DNA of 64,000 nt, from positions 744,001 to 808,000 of the forward strand of contig JAWQUS010000030.1 of NCBI GenBank assembly GCA_036365455.1. Reading direction: 5' to 3'. Position 1 is the stretch's first letter. Every line of letters begins with the position of its first letter. This stretch comes from Macrosoma leucophasiata. Lineage: Eukaryota; Arthropoda; Insecta; Lepidoptera; Hedylidae. A program made the position numbers and the translations under genes. This document shows, piece after piece, positions 43,945 to 54,760 of the stretch. Below the pieces are notes generated by a model that ran no database searches, had not been told where the DNA came from, and was given only the letters and a program-made list of their open reading frames with translations.

Positions 43945-44258
43945 TAATACTTAACTTCACTCTTGTAATACTCGAAGGGGCAGGCAGAGGTAAATGCATT
44001 CATTCAAGCATACATGCAAATACCCATGATTCGCCGTTTACGTTTTGACCCACGTAACAGCGAGCTTGCTGTTAGGTGGGTCAAAACGTAAACGGCACCT
44101 TACCAAACTCTGAGATACTGGGCAACTTCCCGAAAAGGGAAAAATCCCAATCGAACTAGAGATAAATATTTTTAATAGTTATCTCTGATAGCCTCCGACC
44201 CGGGAAACGAAACCAGGACCACAGAATAGTAGTGTCATGCTAACTACTGAGGCAGTTG
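43945..44258 (-). repeat. SINE-B copy, diverged, with internal snap-back
   Basis: Tail to head on the minus strand. The segment corresponding to the CATGTAACAGG part is replaced by the hairpin described at 44033-44096. Confidence 0.78.
44033..44096. repeat. 64-nt near-perfect palindrome inside SINE-B
   Basis: 29-nt arms 44033-44061 and 44068-44096 with one mismatch and a 6-nt loop GAGCTT. The left arm is normal SINE-B sequence (reversed) and the right arm its inverted copy. Confidence 0.9.
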
Positions 44259-44399
44259 AGCAAATATACTTGAGGTAATGCAGTTTTTCGTAGGCCCTCG
44301 AACTCCGGCGAGGCAACTACCAGTAGTAAATATTTAAAACTCGTATAATCCACTAACATTTACTGCCACGCCGGTGATCAAACAAGGGACCTGAGACTT

Positions 44400-44482
44400 G
44401 TTACGTCTCATGCTGCACAAAAGCCTTTCAGAAAGATGCCCACAACACGACTGCGCGACATTCAGGGAATATTCTCCCATAT
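44400..44482. repeat. Dispersed LINE-tail scrap
   Basis: GACTGCGCGACATTCAGGG and AATATTCTCCCATA recur at about 46482-46514. Confidence 0.45.
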
Positions 44483-44483
44483 A

Positions 44484-44767
44484 ACTACTGGTGGTAGAGC
44501 TCCGGTGACGGAGCTCGCGGGCGTAGGCACCACCGCATTACCTGATATACTTGCCGCTAAACGGTAGTTTACAGCACTATCGTGTTCTGGTCAGGTGGTA
44601 ATGTACGGCCCTGTAATTTCCGGCACAGAGGCATAACACCTTAGGCCTCAGGAGTGGTACCGCATTTGCATTTTGACCTTGGTCTTTGTGTAAGTGTCTA
44701 TAGGCTGCAGTCATCACTTAACATCAATGTTAACTGAATGCTTGGTTGCCACTTCCATTACATAAAA
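44484..44767 (+). repeat. Rep-A copy, full length
   Basis: ACTGGTGGTAGAGCTCCGG to GGTTGCCACTTCCATTACAT. Its A-rich end runs straight into the foldback. Confidence 0.85.
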
Positions 44768-45170
44768 CAAAAAATAAATTATTTTAAAACTAAAAAAAAA
44801 CCGCCTTCAAAAAAATTCAAAACCGAATAGACAAAAACACTAAAAAGCGAATAATAAACTCAATTACTTTAATATGGGCTACGTACCTAACTACTCATAG
44901 GTTTGAAGTCGGTGCCAAGGCAATAGTGCGCTTCAAATAGCCGTATTTGATAACTTAACATAGTAGGTACTGCAACACCACAACATTAGTCCTAACGCGC
45001 GGGCCGCACTATTGGCTTGGCACCGACTTCAAACCTATGAGTAGTTAGGTACGTAGCCCATATTAAAGTAATTGAGTTTATTTTTCGCTTTTTAGTGGTT
45101 TTGTCTATTCAGTTTTGAATTTTTTTTTGAAGGCGGTTTTTTTTTTAGTTTTAAAATAATTTATTTTTTG
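44768..45170. repeat. Long foldback element, 160-bp inverted arms
   Basis: Arms 44768-44930 and 45005-45170 are inverted copies with few differences, loop 74 bp. Internal landmarks: AAACCGCCTTC near the outside, GGTTTGAAGTCGGTGCCAAG near the loop. Same GAAGTCGGTGCCAAG inner end as 6484-6921, so they are one family. No TSD can be read because the left side joins a Rep-A tail. Confidence 0.85.
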
Positions 45171-45417
45171 CTTTTCTGTGGTCTAACAATTATAAATATT
45201 AAGTATTACAGTATAAGTAGGTAGGTATTTCAACTACGAAAGTACTATCTATAGTCTTTATCATCAGTTCTAGAGGTGTATAATAGCGGCTTTGCTGGAA
45301 CGGCAAGGAACCGCTATTGAACTCTAATAGCAGTTTCGAAAACTATCTATTCCAGTAGCTGGTTTTAAGACAGTCAAGCAAAAGACTAATTTAAAGTGAA
45401 GTGATATTATCATCATC

Positions 45418-45712
45418 ACTTTAATCATCATCACCTCAAACTATGTCACCTCCATCATCATCACCTCCATCATCATCACCTCCATCATCATCACCTCCAT
45501 CATCATCCCCTCTATCATAATCATCTTCATCATCACCTCTATAATTTTCACCTTCATCATCATCACCTCCACCGTCATCACCATCTTCACCACCATCATC
45601 ATCACCATCATCACCTCTCATCATTACCACCTCTATCAACATCATCACCTCCACCATCATCACCTCTATCATCATCACCTCCATGATCATCACCTCTATC
45701 GTCATCTCCTTT
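45418..45712. repeat. ATC/CACCTC minisatellite
   Basis: About 290 bp of variants of CATCATCATCACCTC in 9-15 bp steps. The minus strand reads through as an Asp/Gly/acidic low-complexity frame, which is a by-product of the repeat. Confidence 0.9.
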
Positions 45713-45965
45713 CAAGTGTGCTATGAAATTTGAAGAGTTCCCTCGATTTCTCCAGGATCCCATCATCACATTTTGACATGGTTACAATGGGACCAACTAG
45801 GACGTACACCCTTTCAAACGAAACCAAAATTATCGAAATCGGTACAGGCGTTTTCGAATTTTGTTTTTTTTTTATTCTCCATTTAAAGAGCTTGGTCAAA
45901 GACCATGACGCTCTATACGTTCACATGAATTACATTCTTCGTTTAAAAAAAATAATTAAACAACA

Positions 45966-46345
45966 TTAGCTCATTGACAATTGATATAGTTGCAACAGTA
46001 TTCTGGCGTCATCCGTAGTAGGATCTGCCAGGACACTGTTGCAATATCCTATTTCTAATGAAGCCCTGCGATGAGCCTCACCTCGAACACATTCAACCAA
46101 AATATGGTATACGTCTTCCACTTTACCACATATACTACAATTAGGGGTATCAGATTGACTCATTAAGAATTTAAACTTATTAAATGGCACATGTCCGGAG
46201 CGAAGTCTCATCATTGTGACAAGTTCTTTCCTGGACAGGGCACACTTGGTCATCCATGGAGACCTCAACGGTTCCGGCTGTATTGTTCTATATCAGATGC
46301 CACATTCACGGGAACGTAGGTCAAAGAACTCCTTCCATAATTCTA
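45966..46345 (-). mobile_element. LINE-6 C-terminal fragment
   Basis: Minus strand: LVTMMRLRSGHVPFNKFKFL, then PNCSICGKVEDVYHILVEC with a C-x2-C...H...C zinc-like knuckle, preceded after a stop and frame change by WKEFFDLRSRECG. This is the tail of R1/Jockey/I-type non-LTR elements, downstream of the RNase H or RT domain. Confidence 0.65.
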
Positions 46346-47012
46346 CACAGTACTTTTTAACTTTATTTCAGAGTAGAATGGCGTTTTCGAATTATCGGGG
46401 AACATACATAAAAAGAAAATAAGATCCGGACGAATTGAGAACGTACTCCTTTTTTCGAAGTCGGTTAAAAATAAAATACGGCTGCGCGACATTCAGGGAA
46501 TATTCTCCCATAAAATGGTTACGCAATCTTACCGAAATAATTTTGGGATCTGAATAATTATCTTCAAAACACAAGGGGGATATATGAGATTATAGAGACA
46601 ATAAAATACAGATACTTAATTTAAACAAATTAATATGCACCTTTAATAAGTAAAATGTGATTTCGCTAGAGGATTCAGAGATAATTAATGCAACCCCATA
46701 TAATCGCCTAAATATGTTAATAATGTTTTGACTGCTTGTAAGGAAAAGTGTATTTCTTGGCCTCTTACTATTAGATGTCAAGTCTGGTATACTGGTGATA
46801 GAGCTCTGTGACAGAACTTTTGTCCGGTTAAACGTAAAACCTTGAACAACCGCGTCCTATGAGCGTGTACCTATATACACCTCTTAAATTAATCTGACGT
46901 GCTAGAGTCAATACAACAATTCTATTTAGCTTCTTCTATTGCTAGGTTTTATTTAATCATAAAATAGAGAACAAATCAATTTACATTCACCATCTAGCTT
47001 TCAACGCTCATC
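46346..47012. other. Unassigned with a LINE-tail-like scrap
   Basis: 46403-46475 resembles 7400-7465 (GAATTGAGAACGTACTCC, TTCGAAGTCGGTTAAAAAT). Otherwise nothing. Confidence 0.4.
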
Positions 47013-47105
47013 ACTGCAGACGAATGACGTCCACTGCTGGACAAAGCCTTCCTCAAAGACGCCCACAACTGTGTCGTAAGTCATTAGGGGAGAATATGCC
47101 ATAAT
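47013..47105 (-). mobile_element. LINE 3'-end fragment
   Basis: GACGTCCACTGCTGGACAAA, GACGCCCACAACTGTGTCG and GGGGAGAATATGCCATAATC. Confidence 0.55.
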
Positions 47106-47124
47106 CCTAAAATTACTGCATATG

Positions 47125-47259
47125 GTATATGGTGTTATGCCTTTGTGCCGGAAATAACAAGGTCATACATTTCCACCTGACCGGAACACGATAGTGCTGA
47201 ACATAACCATTCAGCGGAAAGTATATTAGGTAATGCGGTGGTGCGTACGCCCGCGAGCA
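47125..47259 (-). repeat. Rep-A fragment
   Basis: GGTGTTATGCCTTTGTGCC to GTACGCCCGCGAGC. Confidence 0.75.
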
Positions 47260-47280
47260 TACAAATCCCACAGAGGCATA

Positions 47281-47532
47281 ACTCTAGTGACGGAGCTCGC
47301 GGGCGTAGGCACCACCGCATTACCTAATATATCTTCGGCTGAAGGGTAGTGTTCAGCAATATCGTGATCCGGTCACGTGGTAGTGTATGGCCTTGTTATT
47401 TCTGGCACGGAAGCATAACACCTTAGGCCACAGGAGTGGTAACGCATCTGCATTTATACCTCTGCTTTTTATGTGGATGTCTATAGGCTGCAGTCATCAC
47501 TTAACATCAAAGTTAGCTGCACGCTTACTGCC
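47281..47532 (+). repeat. Rep-A copy
   Basis: CTCTAGTGACGGAGCTCG to CAAAGTTAGCTGCACGC, lacking the tail. Faces the previous minus fragment, making an inverted pair. Confidence 0.78.
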
Positions 47533-47544
47533 GTCCTATTGGAA

Positions 47545-47868
47545 TGGTTTGTCTGCCATTGTTGGGTTGACTGACTGCACTAGCGGGCGAATTCTCTTAC
47601 AGTAGAAGAAAATTATTCCTCTAGTGGGCGGTGGGTCGTCACGTCCCGACGCCAGTAACATTCAAATAAGTTTCAATTTTAAATACAATAATAACCAAAT
47701 CTAGAATTACTAAGAAAATTCTATTCTATTCTATTCTATTAAAAAAATCCAGAAGAAACCACCCATCGCGCATTTCAAATTATAACATTCCAATCAAAAT
47801 GAACATATTTGCATCATAAACTATTTGCACCGGAATGGGGACCCGTCACATCGTATTAACGGGGAATT
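47545..47868. repeat. Dispersed repeat scrap and ATTCT microsatellite
   Basis: GACTGACTGCACTAGCGGGCG and GGCGGTGGGTCGTCACGTCC recur at 21152 and 39125; ATTCT repeats about five times at 47719-47740. Confidence 0.5.
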
Positions 47869-47876
47869 GACAAATA

Positions 47877-48194
47877 CATAGAGCAACACGGGCCACCGGC
47901 CGCCGCGGCGGACCGAAGGGGAGTAGCCATATGCAGGCTTTCTTCTTTATTAAAGTACAAGCCCAAATGGTCCTACGCTAGTCGCGCAGATGTTTAAATG
48001 TGTGCGTGAAATCATTTATGTATTTCGTTAAAGTCAAGGTGTGAGCTTCGTAGTAATATACGATTTTTGTAGTGTGTGTGTATCACACGTAGTTCCCCCC
48101 GCCAAAAAGGACAAACTTTTTTGCATCGGTAATAAGCGCTATGGCTACTCCCCTCCGGTCCGCCGCGGCGGCCGGTGGCCCGTGTTGCTCTATG
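47877..48194. mobile_element. MITE with about 50-bp GC-rich TIRs, copy 2
   Basis: 318 bp, same ends as 39690-40001 (CATAGAGCAACACGGGCC and its complement). Flanked by GACAAATA (47869-47876) and GGCAAATA (48195-48202), an 8-bp duplication with one change. Confidence 0.9.
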
Positions 48195-48202
48195 GGCAAA
48201 TA

Positions 48203-48674
48203 CATGTCCCTGGACCAAAAAGTAAGCACCAACGGGCGCCGGCTTAAATCCATTAGTGTCCATTTACGGCCAATATCCCAATATTTGAACGAATGTTTGA
48301 TGTGAATACGGGAGGAGAATTTTCGATTTTAGTTTGGGAATCATTGGAAATTCTTGATAGCCACAAAAAAAACACGGCAAGAAGTATGGGGTAGCTGATT
48401 TATTTTCGCAATTTGAGAGTTGGCACCATGGCTATAATGTTCCTTTAAGGTATGGCTTGTAGCTTTAAAAGAATCTTGTAATGTAACTCAAAGCTTAATA
48501 CACCCTAGCGAAGTCAATTTACCTACTTTATTATATGCAAAGCGATGTTCATTATCATTCTTGTTTCAGTTTTGTCTTACAGAATAACGCTGCCATAATG
48601 TTTAGTAACCGAAACATTACGAGTATATCCGGTACATTTCTGAAGAAAAGAGTTAGCTGACAGTTTCTACTGGT
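48203..48674. other. No recognised feature
   Basis: Unassigned. Confidence 0.35.
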
Positions 48675-48956
48675 ACTGGTGGTAGAGCTCCAGTGACGGA
48701 GCTCGCGGGCGTAGGCACCACCGCATTACCTAATATACTTGCCGCTAAATGGTAGTGTTCAGCACTATCGTGTTCCGGTCAGGTGGTTATGTACGGCCCT
48801 GTAATTTCCGGCACAGGGGTGTAACACCTTAGGCCTCAGGAGTGGTAACGCATCTGCACTTTGACCTTGGTCTTTGTATGGGTGTCTATAGGCTGCAGTC
48901 ATCACTTAACACCAATGTGAACTGGAAGGATGTTATCCACTTTCATAACTTTAAAA
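48675..48956 (+). repeat. Rep-A copy, full length
   Basis: ACTGGTGGTAGAGCTCCAG to a decayed end ATCCACTTTCATAAC; very close to consensus in the first 250 bp. Confidence 0.85.
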
Positions 48957-49061
48957 GAAATTGTTAAATAAGTATGTCCACTTTTTAGTAATTAGTGGTC
49001 AAATAAAATAAGCATCAGAGTTTGGGCAGTTTCATTTACAAGCATGTGAGAATGAGTATCG

Positions 49062-49385
49062 AAATTAAATTACCAATGATTGTCTTCGCGAGCTCAACAT
49101 CAAAACCAGGCTGTCTACCATCTGCCTCCGAAGAATCCTCGAATTCTTTGGCCACATTGCTCGAAATATGGTCATAACCTTGAGCAGCTTATGGTTACTG
49201 GTAAGGTCGATGGCAGAAGGCCTAGAGCTCGTAGCCCAGTCAGGTGGTGTGACCAGATCCGCTGTACTCTGGACACGAAGCTTCACGACGCACTCCATGA
49301 CGCCAAGGACAGACACCGATGGAAGAATATCATCCATCGGAAATTAATCTCCCATCGGGGGAATCACGACCCTCAGTAATGAGGA
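49062..49385 (+). mobile_element. LINE-3 C-terminal fragment
   Basis: TRLSTICLRRILEFFGHIAR, then after a frame change LEQLMVTGKVDGRRPRARSP, VRWCDQIRCTLD and a final stop. The FGHIAR plus GRRPRGRSP-RWxDQI pattern is the C-terminus of RTE-related non-LTR elements. Two frames are needed, so it is dead. Confidence 0.7.
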
Positions 49386-49480
49386 GTACGACGCGAGGGG
49401 GGATGTCTTACACTATTTTTTGCATTAATAATATTATGTAGTATATAAATGCAAAAGTACGAGTACATTTATATCTATAA

Positions 49481-49689
49481 TCTATAATATAAAAATAAGT
49501 CGGGTTTTCCCTCCTGACGCTATAACTCCAGAACGCACGAACCGATTTCCACGGTTTTGCATTCGTTGGAAAGGTCTCGGGCTTCGTGAGGTGTATAGAA
49601 AAGAAAATTATTTATATTATATTATATTATACGGGAAAATATATTTATAAAACGACATCCACGCGGGCGAAACCGCGGGCAACAGCTAG
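49481..49689 (+). mobile_element. Non-autonomous Helitron
   Basis: TCTATAATATAAAAATAAGTC start after host A; ends CCGCGGGCAACAGCTAG before T, with the GC hairpin CGCGGGCGAAACCGCGGGC just inside the 3' end. Confidence 0.8.
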
Positions 49690-49878
49690 TACTACATAAT
49701 ATTATAAATGCGAAAATTTGTGAGTATGAATGTTTCTTACTCTTTCACAAAAAAAACTGCTGGCCGGGTTTGGATGAAACTTTACAGTTATGTAGGTTAT
49801 ACATTGAAATAACATATTTAAGCTCAAATGTATAATGTACTTTTGGTACACGCGGACAAAGTCGCAGGAAAAACCTAG
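49690..49878 (+). mobile_element. Non-autonomous Helitron, head to tail with the previous one
   Basis: TACTACATAATATTATAAAT start and CACGCGGACAAAGTCGCAGG ... CCTAG end before T. A different subfamily inserted at the 3' edge of the first. Confidence 0.65.
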
Positions 49879-50178
49879 TATGCTATATAATAATACTTGG
49901 GCAGTTGGCACCAACGTTGGCACAAACCTATAAAATTTTATAATAAACAGAAAATGCGATATCCGTGTATAGGAATTTTAAAAGATACGTTATTTTGCCG
50001 GCGCATCGTAAAATATAGGTGTCCGCTGATGGAATTTGTGTCATAGCGTCCGATCAAGTCTGTAAATAGATAATGTTTACATCGGAAAATAAAGTTCATT
50101 TTTTATTGAATTCGATTTGGAATGATAAATGAAATAAAGATTAACATCTATTCATGTTGAAATAGAATGTATGTTATT

Positions 50179-50527
50179 TCTATACTAATACTATAAAGAG
50201 GAAGACTTTGTTTGTTTGGTTGTATTGAATAGGCTCAAAAACTACTGGACCGATTATAAAAATTCTTTCACTATTCGAAAGCTACATTATTCACGGGTGA
50301 CACAGGCTATATTCAATTTTGGAAAAAATAGGGTTCCGTAAGAAATTTGGGTTTTTCAAACACAAGGTGTAAAAAATCAACCAGAAAAGTTACTTATTTA
50401 GCGTACGTTGCCTAAACCATAAAACATATCGAGGAAGGCTTTAGGCTATATCTATAATCATTACGCTAAGACGCATAGGAGGGGGTAGGTAACATTGAAC
50501 CCGCGCGAAGCCGGGGCGGGCCGCTAG
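50179..50527 (+). mobile_element. Non-autonomous Helitron
   Basis: TCTATACTAATACTATAAAG start, CTACTGGACCGATT, and an end CGGGGCGGGCCGCTAG before T. A Rep-G-like GGGTTCCGT word inside suggests an internal insertion. Confidence 0.75.
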
Positions 50528-50648
50528 TCTTTTAAAAAAGTTATATAATCAACTAAAGAATATTGTGTGTTAAAGTTTACAGGCTTAAACGCTCTTTACA
50601 GGCGTTTCTGTTGTTTCATTTGTTCACTTGTCACCTGTTCATTCACAC

Positions 50649-50871
50649 AGATTCACATTGATGTTAAGTGATGACTGCAGCCTATAGACACCCACACAAA
50701 GACCAAAGTCAAAATACAGATGTGTTACCACTCCTGAGACCTAAGGCCTATGCCTCTGTGCTGGAAATTACAGGGCCGTACATTACCACCTGATCGGAAC
50801 ACGATAGTGCTGAACACTACCATTTAGCGGCAAGTATATTAGGTAATGCGGTGGTACCTACCATCAGTAAA
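50649..50871 (-). repeat. Rep-A copy
   Basis: AGATTCACATTGATGTTAAG to CGGTGGTACCTACC, lacking the 5' hairpin end. Confidence 0.8.
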
Positions 50872-50947
50872 ATATATCACTATGCCTCATAATCAGTGCA
50901 TGTTTATGCAGAATAGTACTATAATTTTCAATAAATCCATACCATAT

Positions 50948-51107
50948 GTAATTTCCGGCTCAGAGGGATAACACCTTAGGCCTCAGGAGTGGCAACGCAT
51001 CTGCATTTTGACCTTGGTCTTTGTGTGGGTGTCTATAGGCTGCAGTCATCACTTAACATCAATGTGAAGTGTATGCTTGTTTGCCACTTCCATAACATAA
51101 AAAAAAA
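50948..51107 (+). repeat. Rep-A copy, 5'-truncated
   Basis: TAATTTCCGGCTCAGAGGG to CCATAACATAAAAAAAA. Confidence 0.8.
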
Positions 51108-51519
51108 ATACATACTCCTGTAAACGGAACGGTATACGCCCTAGCAATTCGTCATTGAAGTTCTTTCAACAGTGACATACTTTGCATTAAGGAGCAATAC
51201 AAACCTCCCAATTCGTTGCGCAAGCAGAGCATATCATACTCCAAACGTACCGGTGTTTTTATAACTGTATATACCTTCATTATTTTAAGCGCTCGCAACT
51301 ACACACGGGGGAAGAACTACTCTGCAAAACTTGATATAAAAAATATACAAGCTTTGAAATAAAGTAGACTGTCGCGAGCAAGTTTCCAAGCGCCGCTGTT
51401 TTCTTTTGCGTGTTGGGAGACATTTTATAGTACATTAGTTTTTTACCTGCGAGTCTTTTTTAACAAGTATAAGCACAATAAATTCAAGCGTATTTAAATC
51501 TAATTACAATACACTTAGA
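51108..51519. other. No recognised feature
   Basis: Unassigned. Confidence 0.35.
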
Positions 51520-51745
51520 GGCTACATTTAAGTGTACTTGTGGCTGGATGGGGTTTTTGTCAGGGCCAGAATGTGACTGCGGTGCTCCAAAGCAGGATAT
51601 GATACATCTGCTCTCCTGCTCATTATGCCCCAACAGTTTTACAAGAAGAGACCTAGGATGCCTAAGAGGCTACGGATGCCGCTATTTATTTGTCAATTTA
51701 TTTGTCCGCTAGGGTGTAACAAGCCATTGATACGAGTAGAAGAAG
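51520..51745 (+). mobile_element. LINE-5 C-terminal fragment
   Basis: Reads ECDCGAPKQDMIHLLSC, then LCPNSFTRRDLG to a TAG; a C-x-C-G...H...C knuckle of the kind found at the C-terminus of R1/I-type LINEs. A short tail GTGTAAC...GAAGAAGAAG follows. Confidence 0.65.
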
Positions 51746-52114
51746 AAGTGTACTAACAACCGTCAAATCATCATTTTATAATCAAGGAAACTTTAATTAT
51801 ATCCAGTGTGGGAACTACTGCGTTTACACCTTCGAAGTAAGTTAACACTCTATCATCAATTAAAGCAGCAAAACAAGTTAATATATTACTATGTTCGTAA
51901 ACAAGTCCCGTGGAACGAAACACAAGAGTCAAATGAACCCATTACCCAACCCGCGACCGCCGCAACAAAGTTTTGGCAATAACCAACTTTTTCCGATCAC
52001 TCCGACCACAACGTGCGATACTCGCCTCATTTATCTACCAAACTAGTACGAGGATTAAGATCAACTGACATTCATTCATGCCCCATTATCTTAGTCGTAC
52101 AAAACGAAACTGTA
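51746..52114. other. No recognised feature
   Basis: Unassigned. Confidence 0.35.
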
Positions 52115-52408
52115 AATAGTGGTAGATCTCCAGTGACGGAGCTCGCGGGCGTAGGCACCACCGCATTACCTATAAACTTGCCGCTAAATGGTAGTGTTCA
52201 GCACTATCGTGTTCCGGTCAGGTGGTAATGTGCGGCCCTGTAATTTCCGGCACAGAGGCTCAACACCTTAGGCCTCAGGAGTGGTAACGCATCTGCATTT
52301 TGACCTTGGTCTTTGTGTGGGTGTCTTTAGGCTGCAGTCATCACTTAACATCAATGTGAACTGCAAGCTTGTTTGCCGCTTCAATAACATATAAAAAAAA
52401 AAAAATAG
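52115..52408 (+). repeat. Rep-A copy, full length
   Basis: TAGTGGTAGATCTCCAGTGACG to a long A-run. Confidence 0.85.
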
Positions 52409-52427
52409 GATCTAATTTTATTCTTTT

Positions 52428-52728
52428 TACTGGTGGTAGAGCTCTAGTGACAGAGCTCGCGGGCGTAGGCACCACCGCATTACCTAATATACTTGCCGCT
52501 AAATGGTAGTGTTCAGCACTATTGTGTTCCGGTCAGGTGGTAATACGGCCCTGTAATTTCCGGCACAGAGGTATAATACCTTAGGCCTCAGGTGTGGTAT
52601 AATAATAATAATAAATCGCATCTGCATTTTGACCTTGGTCTTTTTGTAGGTGTCTATAGGCTGCAGTCATAACTTAACATCAATGTGAACTGCATGCTCG
52701 TTTGCCACTTCCATAACATAAAAAAAAA
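52428..52728 (+). repeat. Rep-A copy, full length, with AAT microsatellite
   Basis: Second of two tandem copies. An (AAT)n expansion (about 52600-52613) interrupts the GGTAACGCATC segment. Confidence 0.85.
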
Positions 52729-52737
52729 TCCAAATAG

Positions 52738-52922
52738 TATGTACGTATGTATCTTCATGGCATGTCTCTTACGGGGTAGGGCAGACAGCGTAGAGTGCCA
52801 GATATCTCGGTCCTGATACATCCTCGATCCATCCGATTCTCGCTACATTTAACGGCAAGTATATTAGGGAATGCGGTGGTGCCTACGCCCACGAGCTTCG
52901 TCACTAGAGCTCTGCCACCAGT
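52738..52922 (-). repeat. LINE-2 3' tip joined to a Rep-A 5' fragment
   Basis: 52738-52840: GTACGTATGTATCTTCATGG and AGCGTAGAGTGCCAGATATC (LINE-2, minus). 52843-52922: ACGGCAAGTATATTAGGG to CTCTGCCACCAGT (Rep-A, minus). Confidence 0.7.
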
Positions 52923-53494
52923 AAAAAACGCAATGATATTGACGCACTTCAATCTAAACGTGCCATTATGAACAAGTGGAACAGTAATAAAAAGTTTTTG
53001 GTCCAAATACGTTATTGCCATCTATTATTCGCTATTCGAAATTGGATTGTGTCTAATGATCGTAATTGCAACTTGAATTGCCATTGGAAAAGCTATTATA
53101 GCTGAATGAAAAAAAATCCGATATTGCTTTTTCATATTATTTTAGTTTTAGGCTCTTTTCTGAAAGCGTAGGGACGTGGCAATCTCACCGCCCAATAGTG
53201 GATGATAATTATTTTGCTAGAGCAAACGCCGAATAATGGCGATTAATTCATTATAATACCTCTATCTCTCTATCAGTCAATACAATAACGCGGGGTGGAC
53301 AGCAGCGTCCCGCTATAAAACTACCGATAATGCGATTGCCAACCTGATAAATTCCAATTTATATTAGAGCTAAGGATCTTGAGAAAATGAACAACACGCT
53401 GAGTTTGTTCGGTAGCGGAGTTCTTCTCAGTAGTGCCTGCACTTGGAACTCTTATAAGTAGAATGACTATTAATGACGAACAGATTTTGTTTTT
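52923..53494. other. No gene; dispersed repeat scraps
   Basis: GCGTAGGGACGTGGCAA at 53167 and AGTAGTGCCTGCACTTGGAAC at about 53431 recur elsewhere (39125, 9134). Otherwise unassigned. Confidence 0.4.
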
Positions 53495-53870
53495 TACTCT
53501 TTTTTATGTCATTTAGTTGACAGACAAGCAGACGGGCCACCTGATGGAAAGTGATCACCATCGCCTATGAACATTTGCAACACCAGGGGAGTTGCCAACG
53601 CGCTGCCAGAACTGAAGGACTCTTTTGACGCCATTTTTGAAGAACCCCATATTGTAGCACCGAGGGAACACCTCAGAGGGAAGTTCGTTCCACAATTTAT
53701 ACGTTATGGGCAGAAACGAATGAGAAAACCGCACCGTTGAGCACTGCCAGGTGTCCAGTCGATGAAGGTGAAACTTCTCTCTTCGGCGAGTAGTACGGTG
53801 TAGGAAAAGAGACGGTGGCACCATGTCGAACAGTCCGACACAGCAAGTCATGGAAATGAGTTCTAAATCA
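53495..53870 (-). mobile_element. LINE-4 C-terminal fragment
   Basis: Minus strand: HLHRLDTWQCSTVRFSHSFL, then YKLWNELPSEVFPRCYNMGF, QFWQRVGNSPGVANVHRRW and a stop at 53555. The frame is open for about 98 codons. The 3' UTR (CATCAGGTGGCCCGTCTGC) and A-rich end lie to the left. The upstream RT domain is absent. Confidence 0.75.
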
Positions 53871-54538
53871 TTTGTCCACTAAACAATCGTTTACCACGCC
53901 ATGTCGCACCGTACCGTCAGTATAACTTCCCTAATATCTAATACCAAACTAGACCACAGCAAATTGGACTTTCTAACCAACATAACATTTTATTAACAAC
54001 AAAGCCCGGCATAACAACATGGTCGCAACAAACATAATCGAAAGTGTATCGACATGGGCTATTTTATGAGGCCATTTGTTTTAAACTTTGCCGATTGGGG
54101 CAGTAACGTCGTGTTCAGTCTAACTTTATGTTTAGTGCATCTGAGTTTGTACTGTATTGTACTGGAAGAAGAATTTCACGCCTGTTACATCTGGAAGGGG
54201 TGGATAACTGATAATGAATTATGATTCCATTTATCTTTAATTTTTTCCGTAATAATATCTCGAAACGAAAAAACGGAATACTCATGAGATGACTTGTGCG
54301 TATGTCTGTCTGTCCGTCTGTCACAGGTGATTTTCTCTGACAGTTCTGGCCTTAATGAGTTGAACTTTTATGTACACATATAAATCATTGGCATTTTACG
54401 CGACTTCGTTCGCGTGTCGACTGTCCGTTGATTTTGTATAGAATTGTATACATGCATGTACCTACTATTCTTGACCTTATGGTGGAGAAATACATTTTTT
54501 TAAATTTCTTTCTTTCTTTCTATGTTATATTAGACTAA
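53871..54538. other. Unassigned with Rep-G and SINE-B scraps
   Basis: GATGACTTGTGCGTATGTCTGTCTG at about 54291 is a diverged Rep-G; TTCACGCCTGTTACATCTGG at about 54175 is a SINE-B tail scrap. Confidence 0.45.
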
Positions 54539-54760
54539 CTAGCCCGGCAAACTTCATATTGCGTCAGAATTAAATAATGTGTCAAAGGTAGTAGGTACGC
54601 ATTATTTGTATAGCAAATAAAGCTGCTGTTTTTGTTATTTTCCTTACAAACTCTTCATATTTTCTCAACTTTAAAGCCTTTCAAGTAATTCAACATCAAA
54701 ATTAGCCAAATTAGTCCAGCCGTCTTCAAGTTTAACTAGACTTACGAACAGCAATCGAAT
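54539..54760 (-). mobile_element. Non-autonomous Helitron
   Basis: Related to 4223-4477: the minus strand ends GCCGGGCTAG before T; CAAATTAGTCCAGCCG and TTACGAACAGCAATCG are shared. The 5' end is decayed. Confidence 0.65.

Noticed and set aside
45436..45705. Asp/Gly-rich acidic ORF
   Set aside because: Pure translation of the ATC minisatellite; no non-repeat flanks.
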